Positions 17,486 through 26,511 of a stretch of DNA of 64,000 nt are shown one piece after another. Position 1 is the stretch's first letter. Every line of letters begins with the position of its first letter. Below the pieces are notes generated by a model. The model worked only from the letters and a program-made list of their open reading frames with translations. It ran no database searches and was not told where the DNA came from. Position numbers and translations under genes: made by a program. The DNA is taken from assembly GCA_035645275.1 (NCBI GenBank), contig DASQMX010000026.1, positions 868,001 to 932,000 of the forward strand, written 5' to 3'. This stretch comes from Paranoxybacillus sp035645275. Its GTDB lineage: Bacteria; Bacillota; Bacilli; Bacillales; Anoxybacillaceae.

Positions 17486-17650
17486 CCCCTAAGACAAAGT
17501 GTCAAATGAGGCTGTCCCTAAAGCCAAGTGTCAGACCCCACAACACAATCATATTGGATAAATCAGCTATATATTGTGAAATACGCGGGAGGTTAGACAC
17601 TTATGGGACAGACTCATTACAAGTGAAATCAGACACTTATGAGGCAGACT
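17486..17650 (+). repeat. Pal-I palindromic elements, copy 4 nested in remains of another copy
   Basis: A complete copy spans 17508-17615 (GAGGCTGTCCC...GGGACAGACTC; inner arms AGTGTCAGACC and GGTTAGACACT; central arm ATATATTGTG). It is flanked on the left by CCCCTAAGACAAAGTGTCA and on the right by GTGAAATCAGACACTTATG plus AGGCAGAC, which are the left and right arms of a second copy. It lies between ytxK and ackA, both minus strand. Confidence 0.7.
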
Positions 17651-17662
17651 TGTCTCTTTCGT

Positions 17663-18652
17663 TTATAGATTTTTTTCGCTGGCAAACCACTCATCAATTT
17701 TTCGCATCATCGCCTGCATAACTTGTTTATTCGAAAAACGCGGCAACTCCGCAAGCAGCGCTTTTTTTGGCGCTTTTACGTTTGGACCTTTCTTTTGCAA
17801 AATAAAAATGCTTTTCGCCGCTTGTTCATTTTTAAACATCGACAGCGGTAACTGTAATAATCCTTGAATGACAGCCTGTTCTTTCAAAAAGGTGTGCAGC
17901 GCGTCCGCTTGATCGCTTGAAAATAATGAATTCGGAATTAGGAAAAATAAATAGCCGCCTTCTTTCGTATAATATAAACTTTGTTCCATAAACAAATGGT
18001 GCGCGTATGAATGCCCCTTTTCTGCTTTTAAAACAAAGCGGGAGGCATTTTCATCATGAGGATAATAACCAACCGGCAAGTCGCAAACGACAATATCCGC
18101 GTGTTCTACAAACATCGGCTGCAGGCTATCTTGATTAAAAAATTGGATAGGATGCTTTTGTAAATTAGCGTTTACATACGCTAATTTAATTAATAAATCG
18201 TCAACATCCACCCCATAACTTTTTACTTGTTTGCCCGGTAAATGGTTTAGGACGGTCGTTAATAAGTTAGCCGTACCAACAGCTGGATCAAGAATCGTTA
18301 GAGCAAGATGTTTTGCAGTGAATTTACTAACTAAATAGCTGATAAATAAACTAACAGCATCCGGGGTCATTTGATGATGCGGCTGTGTATTTTCTTTCAT
18401 TCCCTTTAATACCGCAAGCTGAAACGATTTACGAATTTCTTCATTCGTAAATGTCTCAAGCTGAATTTCTTTATATTCTTTTTTAAGCCTTTTTTGTGAT
18501 AATTCGCTTACTTCTTCTTGTAAAACATCTTCATGGAATAAGTTTTCTCCTGTTTCAGCCACAGCTTCCAAGTAGGAACAGTTTAATTCTTCTTGTAAGA
18601 TCGTTGCAGTACGATCGAATACCATAAATAATCGTTCAACTGGTGTGCTCAT
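17663..18652 (-). CDS. ytxK: YtxK family class I SAM-dependent methyltransferase
   Basis: The 329-aa length equals that of B. subtilis YtxK. It is related to N6-adenine DNA methyltransferases (HsdM type). Seen motifs are the SAM site ILDPAVGTANLL and the catalytic-loop equivalent VCDLPVGYYP, in which the usual NPPY/F is changed to DLPVGY, as is common in this family. Substrate is not established. It precedes ackA on the same strand, a pairing conserved in Firmicutes, where homologues follow comG genes in streptococci. I chose the start at 18652 for its AAAGGTGG site; the upstream start at 18682 lacks one. Confidence 0.9.
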   Translation of the reverse strand: MSTPVERLFMVFDRTATILQEELNCSYLEAVAETGENLFHEDVLQEEVSELSQKRLKKEYKEIQLETFTNEEIRKSFQLAVLKGMKENTQPHHQMTPDAVSLFISYLVSKFTAKHLALTILDPAVGTANLLTTVLNHLPGKQVKSYGVDVDDLLIKLAYVNANLQKHPIQFFNQDSLQPMFVEHADIVVCDLPVGYYPHDENASRFVLKAEKGHSYAHHLFMEQSLYYTKEGGYLFFLIPNSLFSSDQADALHTFLKEQAVIQGLLQLPLSMFKNEQAAKSIFILQKKGPNVKAPKKALLAELPRFSNKQVMQAMMRKIDEWFASEKNL

Positions 18653-18735
18653 TTTTTTTCCACCTTTCAATTTGGTGTCCAATTTTTTATTGTATGGATT
18701 ATTCGCTCATAAACGCAAGTATTTTTATATCAGGC

Positions 18736-18770
18736 AATGAAAAAGACCTCGAATAACTCGAGGCCTTTTC
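18736..18770 (-). terminator. Terminator of tpx
   Basis: AAAAAGACCTCGA and TCGAGGCCTTTT form a stem directly after the tpx stop codon on the minus strand. Confidence 0.8.
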
Positions 18771-18774
18771 GCGA

Positions 18775-19275
18775 TTATTTCGCTGCTTTAGCTGCTTCAA
18801 TCGCCGCTTCATAATTCGGATGATTTGTTACTTCCGGCACGTACTCAACATATGTTACTTTGTCGTTGCTGTCAATAACAAATACAGCGCGCGCTAATAA
18901 ACGTAACTCCTTAATTAACACCCCATATGCTTGACCAAATGACACGTCGCGATGGTCAGACAATGTTTGCACATTTTCAATGCCGTTGGCACCGCACCAA
19001 CGCTTTTGCGCAAATGGTAAATCGACGCTGATCGTTAACACTTTAACGTTTTCCAATTTTGCCGCTTCTTCGTTAAAACGGCGAGTTTGTGCATCGCAAA
19101 CGCCCGTGTCAATTGAAGGAACAACACTAATTAAACGAACGTATCCTTTCGTATCAGCGAGCGTTACTTCGGACAAGTCGTTTGCCAACACCTTAAAGTC
19201 CGGTGCAGTATCACCGACTCTCACTTCATTCCCTACTAAAGTAACTGGTTTCCCTTTAAAAGTGACATTTGCCAT
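18775..19275 (-). CDS. tpx: Thiol peroxidase Tpx
   Basis: This atypical 2-Cys peroxiredoxin of 166 aa reduces hydroperoxides with thioredoxin. The peroxidatic Cys60 is in SIDTGVCDAQT and the resolving Cys94 in KRWCGANG. I chose the ATG at 19275, which has AGGAGGG at normal spacing; the upstream in-frame extension to 19338 is AT-rich and lacks a site. It is followed by its own terminator and preceded on the same strand by ytfJ and ytfI. Confidence 0.96.
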   Translation of the reverse strand: MANVTFKGKPVTLVGNEVRVGDTAPDFKVLANDLSEVTLADTKGYVRLISVVPSIDTGVCDAQTRRFNEEAAKLENVKVLTISVDLPFAQKRWCGANGIENVQTLSDHRDVSFGQAYGVLIKELRLLARAVFVIDSNDKVTYVEYVPEVTNHPNYEAAIEAAKAAK

Positions 19276-19349
19276 CGGATTACCCTCCTGAAAAATTATG
19301 TATAGGCTAATCATAACGGCAATATAAAAAAATTTCAATTATTTAGACT

Positions 19350-19817
19350 TTAAACCCCTAAATCATCTTTTTGCAAAGATACGGATTCGTTTGGGTGAGG
19401 TGATTCGCTTTGATGTTGCTTGTTTTTCTTTAACATTTGTTGAATTTTCTCAACCGCTTGTGGGGCTAAATCCAATATTTTCTCGTATAAATGCGTACTT
19501 TCATCGAGATGGAGAAGTTTCACACCTGAAGAATTAACAATTAAAAATGCAATGGGTGTAATCGACACCCCGCCGCCGCTGCCTCCACCGAATGGATGAG
19601 CACTTTCTTGAGATTGTTGACCGTTATAATGATTGTTTCCATCAAGCATAAACTCGCTTCCACCTGCGGCAAAGCCAAATCCTACTTTGGAAACCGTTAA
19701 AATGACACTTCCATCCGGCGTTTCTACCGGATCGCCGATAATCGTATTGACATCAATCATTTGTTTTAAATTGTCCATTGCCGTTGACATTAACCCTTGA
19801 ATTGGATGATTGCTCAT
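19350..19817 (-). CDS. ytfJ: Spore protein YtfJ (GerW family)
   Basis: This 155-aa protein belongs to the GerW/YtfJ family, forespore proteins needed for normal spore germination. It carries the family signature VGFGFAAGGSEF and the glycine run HPFGGGSGGGVSITPIAFLIV, then a hydrophilic C-terminal tail. No signal peptide is present. TAGGAGG precedes the ATG. It is 11 nt downstream of ytfI and likely in one operon with it. Confidence 0.92.
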   Translation of the reverse strand: MSNHPIQGLMSTAMDNLKQMIDVNTIIGDPVETPDGSVILTVSKVGFGFAAGGSEFMLDGNNHYNGQQSQESAHPFGGGSGGGVSITPIAFLIVNSSGVKLLHLDESTHLYEKILDLAPQAVEKIQQMLKKNKQHQSESPHPNESVSLQKDDLGV

Positions 19818-19828
19818 TGCTAAACCTC

Positions 19829-20521
19829 CTAATAACTTTCGTTTGCTTTACCGGCAACAAATGATTTTAATTTTGCCAAAGAGTTGCCGCGCCAATATTT
19901 CACGATTCGTATTCCTGCTAACATAGCATGCCCGATACGAAAATGAATCATACATATAAAATGCGTTTGCGACATTGCCTGTTGAAAAGATGGGGTAATC
20001 GTAATAACAGGAACGGTTTTTAACTTCATATATTTGCTAACAATCGCGACCATTCCATATTTTATCGACCATCCGATACCAACAGCCATTCCTGTATAAG
20101 CAGCATCACCTGTACCGAATGCCGTATGCCATTCGAATTTCGTAACAGCAATGTGTGACAAAAATTTTTTTACAATGGAATGTAAGTGAACCACGTGGTT
20201 AACAAATTGCTTTGTTTGTTTTAAACTATCGATGATCTCACTAGGAGTATACTTCTTTTTTTTCGGTTCAATTTCAACATTACTTTTTCCATAGCTCATC
20301 TCGTCCCGGTGAGAAACAATAATTCCCGGTGATTCTTTATCCACTTTTACTAACGGAATATTAATCGTGTAGCGAACGAGGCCAAACAACGTTTTTAGCG
20401 TGATTTTTACGCGGTCATCACTTTGCGCATGTTTAACATCAATTAAAATTGACATTCTCATCATAGAAATGAATATGATTAAACCAATCAACCCCACCGC
20501 TATGAACAAGACAGCATTCAA
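19829..20521 (-). CDS. ytfI: DUF2953 membrane-anchored protein YtfI
   Basis: This protein of about 230 aa has one N-terminal membrane helix (NAVLFIAVGLIGLIIFISMM) and a DUF2953 body typical of YtfI. Function is unknown; it is linked to sporulation through its neighbour ytfJ. The start is inferred as TTG at 20521, because AAGGAGA lies 9 nt upstream; the GTG at 20530 sits only 1 nt after that site. The two choices differ by three residues. Confidence 0.85.
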   Translation of the reverse strand: MNAVLFIAVGLIGLIIFISMMRMSILIDVKHAQSDDRVKITLKTLFGLVRYTINIPLVKVDKESPGIIVSHRDEMSYGKSNVEIEPKKKKYTPSEIIDSLKQTKQFVNHVVHLHSIVKKFLSHIAVTKFEWHTAFGTGDAAYTGMAVGIGWSIKYGMVAIVSKYMKLKTVPVITITPSFQQAMSQTHFICMIHFRIGHAMLAGIRIVKYWRGNSLAKLKSFVAGKANESY

Positions 20522-20562
20522 TTTACGCACTCTCCTTCAACATGACATTTTTGCCATTTCTA

Positions 20563-20595
20563 TAAAAAAATAAACCTGCTAGTATAACTAGCAGG
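20563..20595 (-). terminator. Terminator overlapping the yteJ stop codon
   Basis: CCTGCTAG and CTAGCAGG form a stem that includes the last yteJ codons and its TAG stop, followed leftwards by TTTATTTTTTTATAG. Confidence 0.8.
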
Positions 20596-21088
20596 TACGC
20601 TCATGCACAACCGTTGTATCGGCAATCATATCGTGAATGGCTTGTTTTTTCGGAGAAAATGCTGCTACTAAAAATCCGATGAATAAAATGGTCTTAGAAA
20701 TAAACTTTCCAACCAATTCTCGAAACAACACTGTCGACCATGTTAATGGCCTATCGTTAAGATCGATTACTTTTAGACCAAATACCATTTTTCCTATCGT
20801 TTGTTTAAAAATCTTTGTCATGACAATAAAATATAAATAAAAAGTAGCCGCGGTTGCAATCGATAGCGGTGTAAACATATGACTTTCTTCCAAAGGTAAG
20901 TCCATAAAGCGAAAAATCGGATAGACAATGATTCCGTTAATGCTTGCAATGACGACTAAATCGAGCAAATAAGCCCAAAACCGCATCCAAAACCCCGCAT
21001 AATGAATAGCGGAATAATGAGGCGAGACAACTGTTTCACTTTGCATTGTTTCTTGTTGTTCAATGCTTTGTTGTTCTTCATTCATCAT
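20588..21088 (-). CDS. yteJ: RDD family membrane protein YteJ
   Basis: This 166-aa protein has an RDD domain: four likely membrane segments with the family Arg-Asp features in WMRFWAYLLDLVVIASI and GKMVFGLKVIDLN. It begins with a Gln/Glu-rich cytosolic tail. Role is unknown, but the locus downstream of sppA is conserved and the pair is linked to antimicrobial resistance in B. subtilis. I chose the start at 21088, which has AAAGGAGAG upstream. That site lies inside the end of sppA, so the genes form an operon. Confidence 0.88.
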   Translation of the reverse strand: MMNEEQQSIEQQETMQSETVVSPHYSAIHYAGFWMRFWAYLLDLVVIASINGIIVYPIFRFMDLPLEESHMFTPLSIATAATFYLYFIVMTKIFKQTIGKMVFGLKVIDLNDRPLTWSTVLFRELVGKFISKTILFIGFLVAAFSPKKQAIHDMIADTTVVHERTC

Positions 21089-21104
21089 TCTTTTCCACTC
21101 TCCT

Positions 21105-22115
21105 TTACTCCGCATATAAATACATTAAACGCGGTGAGTTCGGACGCGAAAATAATTGAACAAGCTCGATTGCCTCGTTGTTCTCTTGTTTGAATGGTTT
21201 GACATTCATGCTAAATAACGAACCGAAACCAAGTTCGTCCGTATATTTCACCACTTGAGCATCTTTTAAATGATAGTCTTTTCTCACGGCAGCAATCGTG
21301 TCATCTAAAAAACCAAACTCGTCAATTAACTTTAATTCCTTTGCCTGACGACCATCATAAATACGTCCGTCTGCCAGTTTACGAACTTCATTTTCAGGAA
21401 TCTTTCTTCCTTCGGCAATCACTTTTACAAATCCTTCGTAAGAATTATTAATAAGAGTTTGTAAAATGTTTCTTTCTTCATCCGTCATTTTCCTTGCTGG
21501 ATTCATAATATCTTTGTAAGGCCCACTTTTAATCGTAACCAATTCGACACCGTATTTTTTCGCTAATCCTTCGTAGTTAATGCCTTGCATAATCACGCCT
21601 AGCGAACCGGTAATCGTCTCAGGGCTCGCGAAAATTTTATCTGCCATTGTCGATATATAATATCCGCCGGAAGCAGCCATCGTTCCCATTGACACATAAA
21701 TCGGTTTTTTTGTTTCTTTTTTCAACTCGGATAGTTTATCATGAATTTCCGCACTTTCAACAACGCCGCCGCCAGGAGAGTTGACGCGCAATACAATCGC
21801 TTTAACCGCCCCATCGTTTTTCGCCTGTTCAATCATTTTCAAAAACGCTTGATGATTATATCCAGCTGTTCCAAACAACGAGCCTACTTCTTCCGTTTCT
21901 TGAATAACACCATTTACCTCTAGGACAACAATTTTTTTAAATTCATTTCCTTCTTCGATGACTTCCTCAGTAAACTCCTCATTGACTTGGGCAAAAAAAC
22001 CTTCCGACCATTTTTCCAAATCCGAAGTAAATACCGATGTAACAAAGCTCATTATCGCGGAAAAGATAAATAAAGCCGCGGCGATTGCTAACGCAATCCA
22101 ACGTTTCCGATTCAT
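21105..22115 (-). CDS. sppA: Signal peptide peptidase SppA
   Basis: This 336-aa membrane serine protease degrades signal peptide remnants and protects against lantibiotics. It has an N-terminal membrane anchor (residues 7-27) and the short bacillary SppA architecture. The Ser-Lys dyad is Ser149 in MGTMAASGGYY and Lys201 in SGPYKDIMNP, matching S147/K199 of B. subtilis. I chose the ATG at 22115, which has GAGGTGG upstream; the ORF could extend to 22187 but would include AT-rich promoter sequence. It is divergent from nadK2. Confidence 0.95.
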   Translation of the reverse strand: MNRKRWIALAIAAALFIFSAIMSFVTSVFTSDLEKWSEGFFAQVNEEFTEEVIEEGNEFKKIVVLEVNGVIQETEEVGSLFGTAGYNHQAFLKMIEQAKNDGAVKAIVLRVNSPGGGVVESAEIHDKLSELKKETKKPIYVSMGTMAASGGYYISTMADKIFASPETITGSLGVIMQGINYEGLAKKYGVELVTIKSGPYKDIMNPARKMTDEERNILQTLINNSYEGFVKVIAEGRKIPENEVRKLADGRIYDGRQAKELKLIDEFGFLDDTIAAVRKDYHLKDAQVVKYTDELGFGSLFSMNVKPFKQENNEAIELVQLFSRPNSPRLMYLYAE

Positions 22116-22230
22116 ATTTTTCCACCTCATATCAATGAAATTTACTTTTAAAAAACAATAATGATAAACTATAGTTAATATTACCATAATTGTTAATATA
22201 CTAAAACAATGTAACGGAGGTGCCAGCTAA

Positions 22231-23034
22231 ATGGCAGAACGTCGCAATAATATTTATTTTTTTTACAAAAGAGATGAAAAAACGAGTGAGCAAGTAAAAT
22301 CGCTCATCCATCTTGCTCATGAATACGACTTCAATGTCGTGAGCGATCATCGAAACGCAAATATTATTGTCAGCATCGGTGGAGATGGCTCATTCCTTCA
22401 AGCAGTACGACAAACTGGATTCCGTGATGACTGCCTTTATACAGGAATTTCAACTCTTCACTCAGCAAGCTTTTATTGCGACTTCCATATTGACAACACA
22501 GATAAAATGATTGAAGCAATGACAAATGAACAAATTGAAGTAAGAAGATATCCAACAATTCAAGTAACGATTGATAACTCTGCTTCATTTTATTGCTTAA
22601 ATGAATGCTCTATTCGTTCTGGAATCATCAAAACGTTTGTTATGGATGTATTTATTGATGAACTTCATTTTGAAACATTCCGCGGGGATGGAATGATTGT
22701 GGCAACTCCAACAGGAAGTACTGCCTATAACAAGTCAGTAAACGGTGCTGTTGTCGACCCGCTGCTTCCGTGCATTCAAGTAAGCGAGCTTGCCTCCCTC
22801 AATAACAATCGCTATCGTACATTAGGTTCTTCGTTTATTTTAAGCGGAAAACGAAAGCTAACATTAAAAATTTCCCCAGAAGGAAATCATTATCCAATTA
22901 TCGGCATGGACAACGAAGCACTCAGCATTCGACATATCGAAAGACTAGATATTTCTTTAAGCGAGAAAGTCATTAAAACGGTAAAACTAAAAGACAATTC
23001 TTTCTGGGAAAAAGTAAAACGAACGTTTTTATAA
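22231..23034 (+). CDS. nadK2: NAD kinase (second Bacillus-type paralogue)
   Basis: This 267-aa protein phosphorylates NAD to NADP. The conserved GGDGS is at residues 50-54 (VSIGGDGSFLQAV), followed by NECSIR and the TPTGSTAYNKS motif. Length and position next to sppA match the second NAD kinase of B. subtilis (PpnKB/YtdI). GGAGG lies 10 nt before the ATG. It converges on ytcI across a Pal-I element. Confidence 0.93.
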   Translation: MAERRNNIYFFYKRDEKTSEQVKSLIHLAHEYDFNVVSDHRNANIIVSIGGDGSFLQAVRQTGFRDDCLYTGISTLHSASFYCDFHIDNTDKMIEAMTNEQIEVRRYPTIQVTIDNSASFYCLNECSIRSGIIKTFVMDVFIDELHFETFRGDGMIVATPTGSTAYNKSVNGAVVDPLLPCIQVSELASLNNNRYRTLGSSFILSGKRKLTLKISPEGNHYPIIGMDNEALSIRHIERLDISLSEKVIKTVKLKDNSFWEKVKRTFL

Positions 23035-23040
23035 ACCACA

Positions 23041-23164
23041 AAAAAGGCTGACCCAAGCAAAGTGTCAGCCCCACAACCATAATATATCGGACATCACATT
23101 ATATAAATGAACGATATATCATGGAATGCACGTGAGGTCAGACACTGATGGGTCAGCCCCTTTT
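23041..23164 (+). repeat. Pal-I palindromic element, copy 5 (complete)
   Basis: The 124-bp copy has outer arms AAAAAGGCTGACCC and GGGTCAGCCCCTTTT, inner arms AGTGTCAG and CTGAGGT-type GGTCAGACACT, and central AATATATC/GATATATC. It lies 7 nt after nadK2 and 15 nt before the ytcI stop codon, with A- and T-runs suited to terminate both convergent genes. Confidence 0.85.
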
Positions 23165-23178
23165 GATATAATATGTCA

Positions 23179-24768
23179 CTATTTTTGTTGAGCTAGTCTC
23201 ATTTCCTGCTGACGAAGTTCAACGCGACGAATTTTACCTGATGCTGTTTTTGGCAAGTCATCAACAAATTCAACTTTGCGCGGATATTTGTATGGAGCTG
23301 TTAATTGTTTAACATGCTCTTGTAAAGCCGGAATTAATGTTGGATCGTTTTTATCGACTCCTTCGCGAAGAACAATAAATGCCTTGACGACATGTCCACG
23401 AATTTCATCTGGACTTGCAACAACGGCACATTCCTTTACAGCCGGATGTTTAACAAGGGCATCTTCTACTTCAAACGGCCCAATCGTATAGCCTGAGCTA
23501 ATAATAATGTCATCACCGCGCCCTTCAAACCAGAAATATCCGTCTTCATCCATTTTTGCTTTATCACCTGTAATATAGTAGTCACCGCGGAATTGCATCG
23601 CTGTGCGTTCAGGGTCTTTGTAATAATGTTTGAACAATGCCGGCGTGCTGACATGGACAGCAATGTCGCCAACCTCGCCTACTTTGCACGGCTCTCCATC
23701 CTCATTAATGATTTCAACACGGTTTCCTGGGGTCGGTTTCCCCATTGAGCCCGGCTTGATTTTCATCCCTTTCATGACACCGATAAGTAGCGTATTTTCT
23801 GTTTGGCCGTACCCATCGCGCACTTGAACACCAAAATGTTTTTCAAACGTATCAATGACTTCGCGGTTTAACGGTTCACCAGCAGAAACAGCACTGTGTA
23901 AGTGAGGAAGTTTGTACTCTGCAATATTTGGTACCTTTGCCATCAAACGATATTCGGTAGGTGTGCAGCAAAGCACATTAACTTCATATTTACTTAACAG
24001 CTGCAAATATTTCTCAGGGTCAAATCGTCCATGATAAACAAACCCAGTTGCTCCAGAGCCTAGCGTCGATAAAAACGGGCTCCAAATCCATTTTTGCCAA
24101 CCTGGACCTGCCGTTGCCCAAACAACATCCCCTTCTTCAATACATAGCCAGTTTTTCGCTGCCGTATGCAAATGGGCATAAGCCCAGCCGTGCGTATGGA
24201 CAACCCCTTTCGGATTTCCAGTTGTGCCGGATGTATAAGATAGAAAGGCCATATCATCACGCGATGTATCAGCTGCAATAAATTCGTCGCTTTGCTTGTC
24301 CATTTCTTTTTGTAAATTGAGCCATCCTTCCGCATCATTTCCGACTACAAACTTAATCAAGCCGCTCGTATCTTCAATATGCGCAAATTCAGCAATATAA
24401 GGCTGATAAACAATAACTGCTTTTACTTCACCGTGAGAAAGACGATATTGTAAATCTTTTGCCCGCAACATTTCAGAGCTTGGAATAACAACTAATCCAG
24501 CTTTTAATGCTCCTAAATATACTTGATATGCCTCGATAAGTCGCGGCACCATAATCAATACTTTATCCCCTTTTGTTAATCCGTGAGCCATTAAAGCGTT
24601 TCCAATTTTGTTAGCGCTTTTTATTAGCTCAGCATATGTAATTTCTCGTGTTTCTCCCGCTTCACTCTCCCATTTTAATGCGATTTTGTTTGGTTCTTTA
24701 TGCGCGTGTTTCTCCACCTCAGAAGTTAAGTTATACCTCTCTGGCGCAATTAAATCTTCTCTCCGCAT
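23179..24768 (-). CDS. ytcI: Acyl-CoA synthetase YtcI (AMP-forming)
   Basis: This 529-aa ANL-superfamily enzyme activates a medium-chain or short-chain acid to its CoA thioester. Seen motifs are the P-loop-like YTSGTTGNPKGVVHT, the adenylate motif DGYGQTE, and the C-terminal lysine motif PKTASGKIRRVEL. It matches YtcI in length and place. It differs from AcsA at 40142 by its shorter N-terminus. Exact acid specificity cannot be read from sequence. GGGGGAAGG lies before the ATG. Confidence 0.9.
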   Translation of the reverse strand: MRREDLIAPERYNLTSEVEKHAHKEPNKIALKWESEAGETREITYAELIKSANKIGNALMAHGLTKGDKVLIMVPRLIEAYQVYLGALKAGLVVIPSSEMLRAKDLQYRLSHGEVKAVIVYQPYIAEFAHIEDTSGLIKFVVGNDAEGWLNLQKEMDKQSDEFIAADTSRDDMAFLSYTSGTTGNPKGVVHTHGWAYAHLHTAAKNWLCIEEGDVVWATAGPGWQKWIWSPFLSTLGSGATGFVYHGRFDPEKYLQLLSKYEVNVLCCTPTEYRLMAKVPNIAEYKLPHLHSAVSAGEPLNREVIDTFEKHFGVQVRDGYGQTENTLLIGVMKGMKIKPGSMGKPTPGNRVEIINEDGEPCKVGEVGDIAVHVSTPALFKHYYKDPERTAMQFRGDYYITGDKAKMDEDGYFWFEGRGDDIIISSGYTIGPFEVEDALVKHPAVKECAVVASPDEIRGHVVKAFIVLREGVDKNDPTLIPALQEHVKQLTAPYKYPRKVEFVDDLPKTASGKIRRVELRQQEMRLAQQK

Positions 24769-24844
24769 AACTACCTTCCCCCTTTTCGTCTATTCAAATT
24801 GATTATACAAAAAAATCTTAATATTTTGTATATTTTTCTGAAAT

Positions 24845-24971
24845 AATAAAGTTCAACTTCATCAACGAGGTTTTTTCCTCGCTGATGCTAGTTGAACTTA
24901 TCGCACTTCTAGCATCCGTTAGCTCTCACCGATAAAGACGGGAGTCTTACGGACGCTTAGAACAGGATAAA
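24845..24971 (-). repeat. Pal-II two-hairpin element, copy A
   Basis: Hairpin 1 is ATCAACGAGG/CCTCGCTGAT and hairpin 2 is TCCGTTAGCTCTCAC...GGGAGTCTTACGGA. The conserved linker GATAAGTTCAACTAGCAT is present in reverse. On the minus strand the element is bounded by TTTATC (24966-24971) and ends in CTTTATT. It lies between ytcI and the SASP gene. Confidence 0.75.
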
Positions 24972-24994
24972 AGGCGGGTTTTGATACCCGCCTT
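24971..24994 (-). terminator. Terminator of the SASP gene
   Basis: AAGGCGGGT and ACCCGCCTT form a 9-bp GC-rich stem downstream of the SASP stop codon, with TTTTATCC following leftwards. Its end abuts the Pal-II boundary. Confidence 0.85.
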
Positions 24995-25015
24995 CGTAGC
25001 CATTTATTCAATTCA

Positions 25016-25219
25016 TTAGAATGTACCGCCGCCTAATTGTTGTTGCGCCATAGCAACAAGACGTTTTGTAATCTCTCCACCAACAGAACCGTTAGCGCGA
25101 GAAGTTGTATCAGCACCAAGGTTTACTCCGAATTCTTGAGCGATTTCATATTTCATTTGGTCAAGAGCTTGTTGTGCACCAGGAACTAGCAATTGGTTAT
25201 TGTTGTTATTACGAGCCAT
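25016..25219 (-). CDS. sspA: Alpha/beta-type small acid-soluble spore protein
   Basis: This 67-aa SASP coats and protects DNA in the dormant spore. It has the two conserved blocks: KYEIAQEFGVNLGADTTSR, containing the GPR protease cleavage region, and NGSVGGEITKRLV. It begins with an Asn-rich stretch. AAGGAGGTGA lies 8 nt before the ATG. The naming as sspA rests on locus; alpha/beta SASPs are numerous and alike. Confidence 0.95.
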   Translation of the reverse strand: MARNNNNNQLLVPGAQQALDQMKYEIAQEFGVNLGADTTSRANGSVGGEITKRLVAMAQQQLGGGTF

Positions 25220-25244
25220 GTGTTTTCACCTCCTTGTGACTATA

Positions 25245-25273
25245 GAGTGTGTTAAAACACATGGCATCATTCA
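25245..25273 (-). promoter_or_regulatory. Candidate sigma-G promoter of the SASP gene
   Basis: On the minus strand TGAATG (25268-25273) and CACACTC (25245-25251) are 16 bp apart, near the sigma-G consensus TGMATA and CATAMTA. The match is partial. Confidence 0.4.
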
Positions 25274-25300
25274 TTGATATGATTGGTAATTTTTGAGATT

Positions 25301-26506
25301 TCAAAATAATTCTTCGAATTCTTCAATGTTTTTATAATTTTTATCGATGATTAATGTTTCTGTCTTGTCAACCGCTTCATTAATTAAACTCTCAAAATCA
25401 ACAAAGCTTTCATAATGTGCCGCTTTTTCTTTTTTCGGTCTTGTTTTTGGAGCGATTGGGGTAAAAATCGTACAACAATCCTCATATGGACGAACAGAAA
25501 TATCAAATGTATCAATTTTTTTAGCAATTTCAATGATTTCCGTTTTATCCATCGCCACAAGCGGCCGAAGGATTGGAGTTGTTGTTACATCGTTAATCGT
25601 AGCCATGCTTTCAAGCGTCTGGCTTGCTACTTGTCCAAGACTTTCTCCTGTTACGATGGCAAGCGCACTATGCTTTTGGCGAAGAGCGTCGGTAATTCTC
25701 AACATCATTCTTCGCGTTGAAATAAGCGAATATCCATCGGGAACCTGCTTTTGAATCGTTTGCTGAATCTCAGTAAACGGTACAATATGAAGTTTTATTT
25801 TTCCGCTATATTCTGTTAATTTTTTTACTAAATCAATCACTTTTTGCTTGGCACGTTCGCTCGTAAACGGCGGACTAAAAAAGTGAACCGCTTCAATTTC
25901 CAACCCGCGTTTCATCGCCAAATAGCCGGCAACCGGGCTGTCAATTCCTCCAGACAGCATTAACATCGCTTTTCCGCTCGTTCCAACCGGTAGTCCGCCT
26001 GCTCCTGGAATGTCTTTGCAAGTTATATCCGTTCCTCCTTGACGGACTTCGACGCGCAAATCGATATCTGGCTCATGAACATTAACAGTGAGATTTTCTG
26101 TATTTCGCAAAATATAACTGCCGATTTCATAGTTTAACTCGTTGCTTCCAACCGGAAATTGTTTATATGCCCGTTTCGCCGTCACCTTAAATGTTTTTCC
26201 TTCATACGGCAATTCTTTAATTGCAGCCAAAGCAGTCTTTTTAATTTTTTCAAGATCGTTCTCTGTTCTCATCGCTAAACTAAATGATTGAATGCCAAAT
26301 ACGTGCTTTAGCTGTTCAATAATATTTTCATGTGATTCGCCATTTAAGCGGATATAGAGCCGATCTCTCGTTTGTTCGATTTCAATCTTTTTAAAATCAC
26401 GCAGCTTTTTTTCAATATTTCGCTTTAAACGATATACAAAGCGTTTGCGATTTTTTCCTTTTGTCGACATTTCTCCAAACCGAATTAAAATATGATCGTA
26501 CTTCAT
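25301..26506 (-). CDS. thiI: tRNA 4-thiouridine synthase ThiI
   Basis: ThiI adenylates tRNA U8 and inserts sulfur to form s4U. The 401-aa length equals B. subtilis ThiI, which lacks the C-terminal rhodanese domain. N-terminal ferredoxin-like and THUMP domains are followed by the PP-loop MLMLSGGIDSPVAGY. I chose the second of two adjacent ATGs (26506), which sits 8 nt from GAGG. The gene follows nifZ by a few bases in one operon, and NifZ is its sulfur donor. Confidence 0.95.
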   Translation of the reverse strand: MKYDHILIRFGEMSTKGKNRKRFVYRLKRNIEKKLRDFKKIEIEQTRDRLYIRLNGESHENIIEQLKHVFGIQSFSLAMRTENDLEKIKKTALAAIKELPYEGKTFKVTAKRAYKQFPVGSNELNYEIGSYILRNTENLTVNVHEPDIDLRVEVRQGGTDITCKDIPGAGGLPVGTSGKAMLMLSGGIDSPVAGYLAMKRGLEIEAVHFFSPPFTSERAKQKVIDLVKKLTEYSGKIKLHIVPFTEIQQTIQKQVPDGYSLISTRRMMLRITDALRQKHSALAIVTGESLGQVASQTLESMATINDVTTTPILRPLVAMDKTEIIEIAKKIDTFDISVRPYEDCCTIFTPIAPKTRPKKEKAAHYESFVDFESLINEAVDKTETLIIDKNYKNIEEFEELF

Positions 26507-26511
26507 CATTC

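Noticed and set aside
17506..17721. 71-aa plus-strand reading frame
   Set aside because: It is translated from the nested Pal-I copies and runs antisense into ytxK.
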